IMG/VR virus record: IMGVR_UViG_3300037520_002447
Span: 1 to 39,854 of that record
Length of the DNA stretch: 39,854 nt
Origin: a virus
Direction: 5' to 3' (one strand)
Shown here: positions 37,801-39,854 of the stretch, one piece after another
How positions within the stretch are numbered: the first letter of the stretch is position 1
How the letters are laid out: every line of letters starts with the position of its first letter
The notes under the pieces: generated by a model
What the model saw: the letters and a program-made list of their open reading frames with translations, nothing else
What the model was told of the DNA's origin: nothing
The model's database searches: none
Program-made: the position numbers and the translations under genes

Positions 37801-39854
37801 TGATCTTGAAGTCGCCCACCCTAAGCATAACTTCCTGCTCCCCTGCGGGATCGTGACGTCAAACTCCTACCTCCTCGATACCTTCAAGGAAAAGGGGATG
37901 GACATCCGCGACGCTCGTTTTGGATCTCCTGAAGTGAAACAGGATTGGATGTCGCGCGACCAACCCCATGCTTGGCCGCAGTCTTCGCGCGACTACTTCA
38001 CCCAACAGATCGGCGATCTCGTCACCAATCAGCGTGACTCTACCAAAACGGGGCGTCTGGCGGGTGAGCGCACTTCATTCATGCTTGCACACAATAAGTT
38101 CGCCAACATGGCACGATACGCTGATGCTCACCAGCACATGAAGGATCTGGTCTCACGTCACGGCGTTGATGGTCGTTCGGCCGTCGCTGAGTTGATGGGC
38201 AACAAGGGCAAAGCGGAGTTGTGGGAAGCGACTCGCAAGCGGGCGCTCGACAAAGGCAAGCCAGATCCGGGTCCGTTTCAGGGCCTGCACATTCCCGGTC
38301 TGGCCCCGAAGACCGCTCGTTTTGCCTACGCCATGCTTGGTGCCGGCAACTCGTTCGTGCCCGACACTCACTTCAGCCGCCATCTTTTTGGTCTCGACAA
38401 GGACAAGGACAAGCAGTCCATTCACCACATCCGAGACGACATCTTGTGGAATCACAAGAACAGCGATCTGCTCTCGGCGATGGATCGCTGGTATTACCGC
38501 AATCATCCGGCCGTAAAGTTGATGCTTGAGCATCCTGAGTTTGGTTCTTACTTCAAGGACAATCCAGAGCAGGCAGTGTTCCCTGCCTTCTGGGGTCATT
38601 GGCTGTCGATCGCGCCCCATGAGCGGCTGATGGAACACAAGCGAGCGAACGTCGCTCATAATCAGGCGGCCAGCCATCGTCCGTTGTTCGATGAGGTCCA
38701 GCGCCTTTTGCAGGATCCGAAGGAGTCGCAGCAAACAGTTCCGGCCCGCGCAACGCCGCTGCCGGAATCGCCGGCGCCTCAGTCGAATCTGCGTTTTGGC
38801 TTCAAGAAGTCCGAGGAGTCGGGTCCGCTTATCGACCCGCGGCTGGCAGCGGCCCTTGTTCGTCACTGGATCAACCACCACGGCGAGGAAGAGGCTTCGT
38901 TCCGCTACTACTCGCAGTTGCTGCCGCTGCTGATGCACGGCTCGGAGAACGAGGACCCCATCCTCAAGGCCGAGAAGCTGTCAGTCGAAGTCCGCAACGC
39001 CGCGGCGCGTCTGAAGAAGGCCAACGGAAACCCTACTGAAGCCGCGCCGACGAGGGGCGAAGACCCCGCTGACTCGTCGCGGCATTCGCTGGGTTTGGCG
39101 CTGGAAAAGGATCTGGTTGAGCGCAACACCAAGCACATTGCTCCCGTCAAGGTCTCGGCCGCCGACGGCAGCGATCGCATCAACAATACGCCAGAGCAGA
39201 AGGCGTTGATCGACGGCGTGGACCTGAGCCGGAACCTGAAGGCCAAGCCTGTTCACGCCACTGAGTCGCTGACATCGCCAACACAGATGTGGATTCCGCA
39301 TCCCGATGACAAGCGGTTGGTGCTTGTGAAGCATGGCCACGAGTGGTCGTATCCGCACATGGGGGCTCGCGAGACGGCGTATCACAATCTGGCGCGCGAC
39401 GTCTTTGGTCTCGGCGAGTACGTCCCGCTGACGGCGATGGCCAACCATCCCGGTGGCTGGGAAATGAGCATGCAGGAGATGGTGAAGAACCCGGAGCATC
39501 ACAACTCCGGCAGCGGCGCCCACCTGAAGACGCTCATGCGACTTGGTGACGCCGGCGAACTGCACAAGCTGGCGGCGATGAACTACATTCTTGGCAACGA
39601 CGATCGCCACGGCAACAACTACCTGTTCTCTCGCGGCGATGACGGCAAACTGAGCCTGAAGCTTATTGACCACGGCCACACCTTCCGCAACACAGCGGAA
39701 GAAGGGAAGCAGTCACTGGAGGCGCAACTTGATCAGAAGCCGGGGCCGGGGCTGCGGTCGCGGGAACTGCGCAAGCCGCACTACCTGAAGGTCTATGAGT
39801 TTGAGAAGGCGCGGCCAGCTGCCGACTTCAAGGGTAAGGTTGGTGGTCGCGTGA
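34850..39854 (+). CDS. Giant multidomain head-associated (polyvalent) protein with intein, 3' end off window
   Basis: An open frame from ATG 34850 to the right edge (at least 1668 residues). In order: a prohead protease-like domain (about 1-185; NYEHRN with H57 and RFSIDGS with S140 as candidate catalytic pair); an Ala/Lys/Pro linker; a ParB-like domain with VDGNHRHFAAKKAG (336-349); a second Pro/Ala linker; an HhH-GPD DNA glycosylase-like domain split by an intein (602-1005), with IPGLAPKTA (K1154) and VPDTH (D1172) matching endonuclease III K120 and D138; and a PI3/4-kinase-like domain with LGNDDRHGNN (D1584) and LIDHGHTF (D1607). This resembles polyvalent proteins packaged and injected with phage DNA to counter host defences. 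The protease could mature the capsid and release the other domains. Functions are inferred from motifs. Confidence 0.82.
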   Translation, partial: MTALSEKSSRLVEGSTGLVIDGVFASEVWDSSGEVLDIAGCDISEMEEGRGLANYEHRNDESTGATSQDIVGRIIYARKIFNESDCEDERQKMFWKKVKVPFIYGMVRLYDGAGHLSAQGLAAQVRDAVKNKEQILVRFSIDGSTLERDGNHLKRTIARRVALTIKPCNKTCDSDLVVDPNAPEGYEKKPKKPLVELVKKEHPLYGRLGSSGEIEQDAPEQQALWKALKASKEAKPAAKKSVLPKAPKPPAQWESEDGVVIPRAGTPDRRRWDTAYEKALKQHFGGGKPIQINVDEAQSLNPVRNYDRYAMYVQMAQHDRLPPAVVRRSGSGWEIVDGNHRHFAAKKAGLKTMDAIDITESKARKSEQETGMKKAMDAGMATGSPSSLVGGAALQREELAKKLVKLAQDYHESKGSMRDFLKSQLPEVSDHYLDHFTDLATDIRARLRKTEPLAKARKKAEGAGAEAAAPVSEPAPAPKAAAAKAPRAPKKPAFTVRGEGVKASGLSGPQMVFNEHTGQLKTKNGHFSLYNPDADGDSGEKFRQVWNSPEVRRQHDYAVGNWVKLNQALKQGRLPEAVLATSVAFSQLSPNTPVPVHEMMYSIDSNTILYPVGQEPKKIKDFRKGDLILGVDSLGNVIETEVLALHDHGDLMGYEITFENGYSITTSKDHKFLTPAGMMSIVDVVRFGVEVVCGKEAEDRWLASEMRSGVSDGGSVQGPSSRLCAVQGDAPASTRRLCSRLASKKSGSRGPAAGEGDGRECGVATIESGSSGSGSQTMAPGESGGMGAASSLVLSGDAGVATGSSGDDFEVSSAACCRCCSVSGGAPRTLHGDSEGAGGVAGQAREPLSDGGVASVFWYADMAGRSDPLSYGRAQTGGLSVSRSQDLGGSGRSAPLLPDHGDTGVAGSFGQDAAARRDVEGRGSATRQCDVDSTFHGVLQDLQEQGDEGPLVGSAESDTPVALSGGLVLRRVVRVRTVGISRMYDLEVAHPKHNFLLPCGIVTSNSYLLDTFKEKGMDIRDARFGSPEVKQDWMSRDQPHAWPQSSRDYFTQQIGDLVTNQRDSTKTGRLAGERTSFMLAHNKFANMARYADAHQHMKDLVSRHGVDGRSAVAELMGNKGKAELWEATRKRALDKGKPDPGPFQGLHIPGLAPKTARFAYAMLGAGNSFVPDTHFSRHLFGLDKDKDKQSIHHIRDDILWNHKNSDLLSAMDRWYYRNHPAVKLMLEHPEFGSYFKDNPEQAVFPAFWGHWLSIAPHERLMEHKRANVAHNQAASHRPLFDEVQRLLQDPKESQQTVPARATPLPESPAPQSNLRFGFKKSEESGPLIDPRLAAALVRHWINHHGEEEASFRYYSQLLPLLMHGSENEDPILKAEKLSVEVRNAAARLKKANGNPTEAAPTRGEDPADSSRHSLGLALEKDLVERNTKHIAPVKVSAADGSDRINNTPEQKALIDGVDLSRNLKAKPVHATESLTSPTQMWIPHPDDKRLVLVKHGHEWSYPHMGARETAYHNLARDVFGLGEYVPLTAMANHPGGWEMSMQEMVKNPEHHNSGSGAHLKTLMRLGDAGELHKLAAMNYILGNDDRHGNNYLFSRGDDGKLSLKLIDHGHTFRNTAEEGKQSLEAQLDQKPGPGLRSRELRKPHYLKVYEFEKARPAADFKGKVGGRV
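36653..37864 (+). mobile_element. Ser1 intein in the giant protein with an endonuclease gene in the +1 frame
   Basis: A 404-residue insertion lies between VHEMMY and SYLLDTF. It begins SIDSNTILYPVGQEPKK, has GDLILGVDSLGN, block B TTSKDHKFLTPAG, and ends RMYDLEVAHPKHNFLLPCG followed by IVTSN, then Ser+1. It is clearly paralogous to the DnaE intein (5271-6536), though the extein sites share no sequence beyond Ser+1. The central 300 codons are open in this frame but look like a frame-shadow (GESGGMGAASSLVLSGDAGV and similar). The meaningful reading there is the +1 endonuclease. The insertion sits in the conserved N-terminal part of the HhH-GPD-like domain. Confidence 0.88.
36927..37856 (+). CDS. 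Vsr/EDxHD-like homing endonuclease nested in the +1 frame of the second intein
   Basis: A 309-residue product if started at GTG 36927, which has GGAGG six bases upstream; the frame is open further up to TTG 36891. It contains one Cys/His module (RCGQVFPTEVQFKAHRVGCA then QC, C-x12-H-x3-C-x2-C). Five tandem helical repeats with W/Y-x-x-x-N/H-P-E/D follow (WHRKNPE, WRRLNPD, WRQENPE, WRRDHPE, YRAEHPE). The nuclease core is KQVDLVSPDHKIWVEVDGVH, HFF, LRDAMLKDEALRRGN and LIRLS. The core is closely related to that nested in the DnaE intein. The stop TGA (37854-37856) is 8 nt before the intein end, in the same place as its paralogue. It probably drives intein homing; the repeats may read the target DNA. 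Confidence 0.75.
   Translation: MARKQKIGGWPARCGQVFPTEVQFKAHRVGCAQCKAMRQQARAVSARDWHRKNPEAAALLREKAMAASAEWRRLNPDQVAAGPRRWRQENPEAWAQHQASCSLAMQEWRRDHPEMTSRFLRLLAAGAARYRAEHPEHFMETARALGAWPDKRGNRSLMEEWLRSSGTLTWPDAQIRCLMDERKQVDLVSPDHKIWVEVDGVHHFFPITATPEWQARLAKTQLRDAMLKDEALRRGNVTLIRLSMECFKTCKSKEMKAHWLDLLNQILQSPSPGVWCFGALYESVPWASAGCMILKSPTLSITSCSPAGS

Noticed and set aside
1-39854. CRISPR arrays, tRNA genes, rRNA genes, integrase or attachment sites
   Set aside because: I looked for regularly spaced repeats, cloverleaf-like segments and recombinase motifs on both strands and saw none; tRNA detection by eye is limited.

Overview
This window is a fragment of a large, probably lytic, tailed bacteriophage (Caudoviricetes). 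It has terminase, portal and Mu F-like head genes, T4-style recombination genes (UvsX, a UvsY-like protein, a gp32-like SSB, SbcC/SbcD-like proteins, UvsW) and its own DnaE-family polymerase, class II ribonucleotide reductase and GroEL-like chaperonin. The set suggests a big myovirus-like genome. I see no tRNA, rRNA, CRISPR array or integrase. The host cannot be deduced from the sequence.

Layout: about 1-22626 is read leftward (minus strand) and carries replication, recombination and nucleotide metabolism. In order of transcription: a small protein, the chaperonin, a zinc ribbon, SbcC, RuvC-like resolvase, class II RNR, two uncharacterised coiled-coil or acidic proteins, a metallophosphoesterase, a coiled-coil protein, a sigma region 4-like protein, the DNA polymerase in two pieces, an unknown protein, the SSB, the UvsY-like protein and UvsX. 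Terminator-like hairpins divide it near 17.74, 13.56, 11.90, 9.67, 2.05 and 0.25 kb. Bases 22627-23001 are a non-coding switch region with a leftward promoter, an AT-rich core and repeated TATCGCGCG motifs. From 23002 rightward lie a P-loop kinase, UvsW helicase, a sigma region 2/3-like factor, a GroES-like protein, an SbcD-like nuclease, terminase small and large subunits, a putative structural protein, portal, Mu F-like protein and a giant protein that runs off the right edge. That last protein joins prohead protease-like, ParB-like, HhH-GPD glycosylase-like and PI3/4-kinase-like domains.

The most unusual content is intein and homing-endonuclease biology. Two related inteins, one in the C-terminal DnaE piece and one in the giant head protein, have Ser at position 1 and end in T-S-N followed by Ser. 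Each carries a Vsr/EDxHD-like endonuclease gene wholly inside the intein but in the +1 reading frame, while the intein frame stays open for roughly 300 codons across it. Both nested genes have an internal Shine-Dalgarno plus GTG, and both stop 8 nt before the end of the intein. I know of no described intein family with this layout. A third, conventional LAGLIDADG intein sits immediately before the presumed thiyl-radical cysteine of the RNR. The polymerase is fractured at its active site by a free-standing endonuclease VII-like gene, with ATGA overlaps on both sides, and the N-terminal piece ends in a degenerate Hint-like tail. A truncated endonuclease VII remnant lies near 34.7 kb.

A second inference is that the phage sigma factor is split. 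The 25.1-26.2 kb gene ends at the region 4.1/4.2 boundary, and a region 4.2-like helix-turn-helix is encoded 15 kb away on the other strand, reminiscent of T4 gp55 and gp33.
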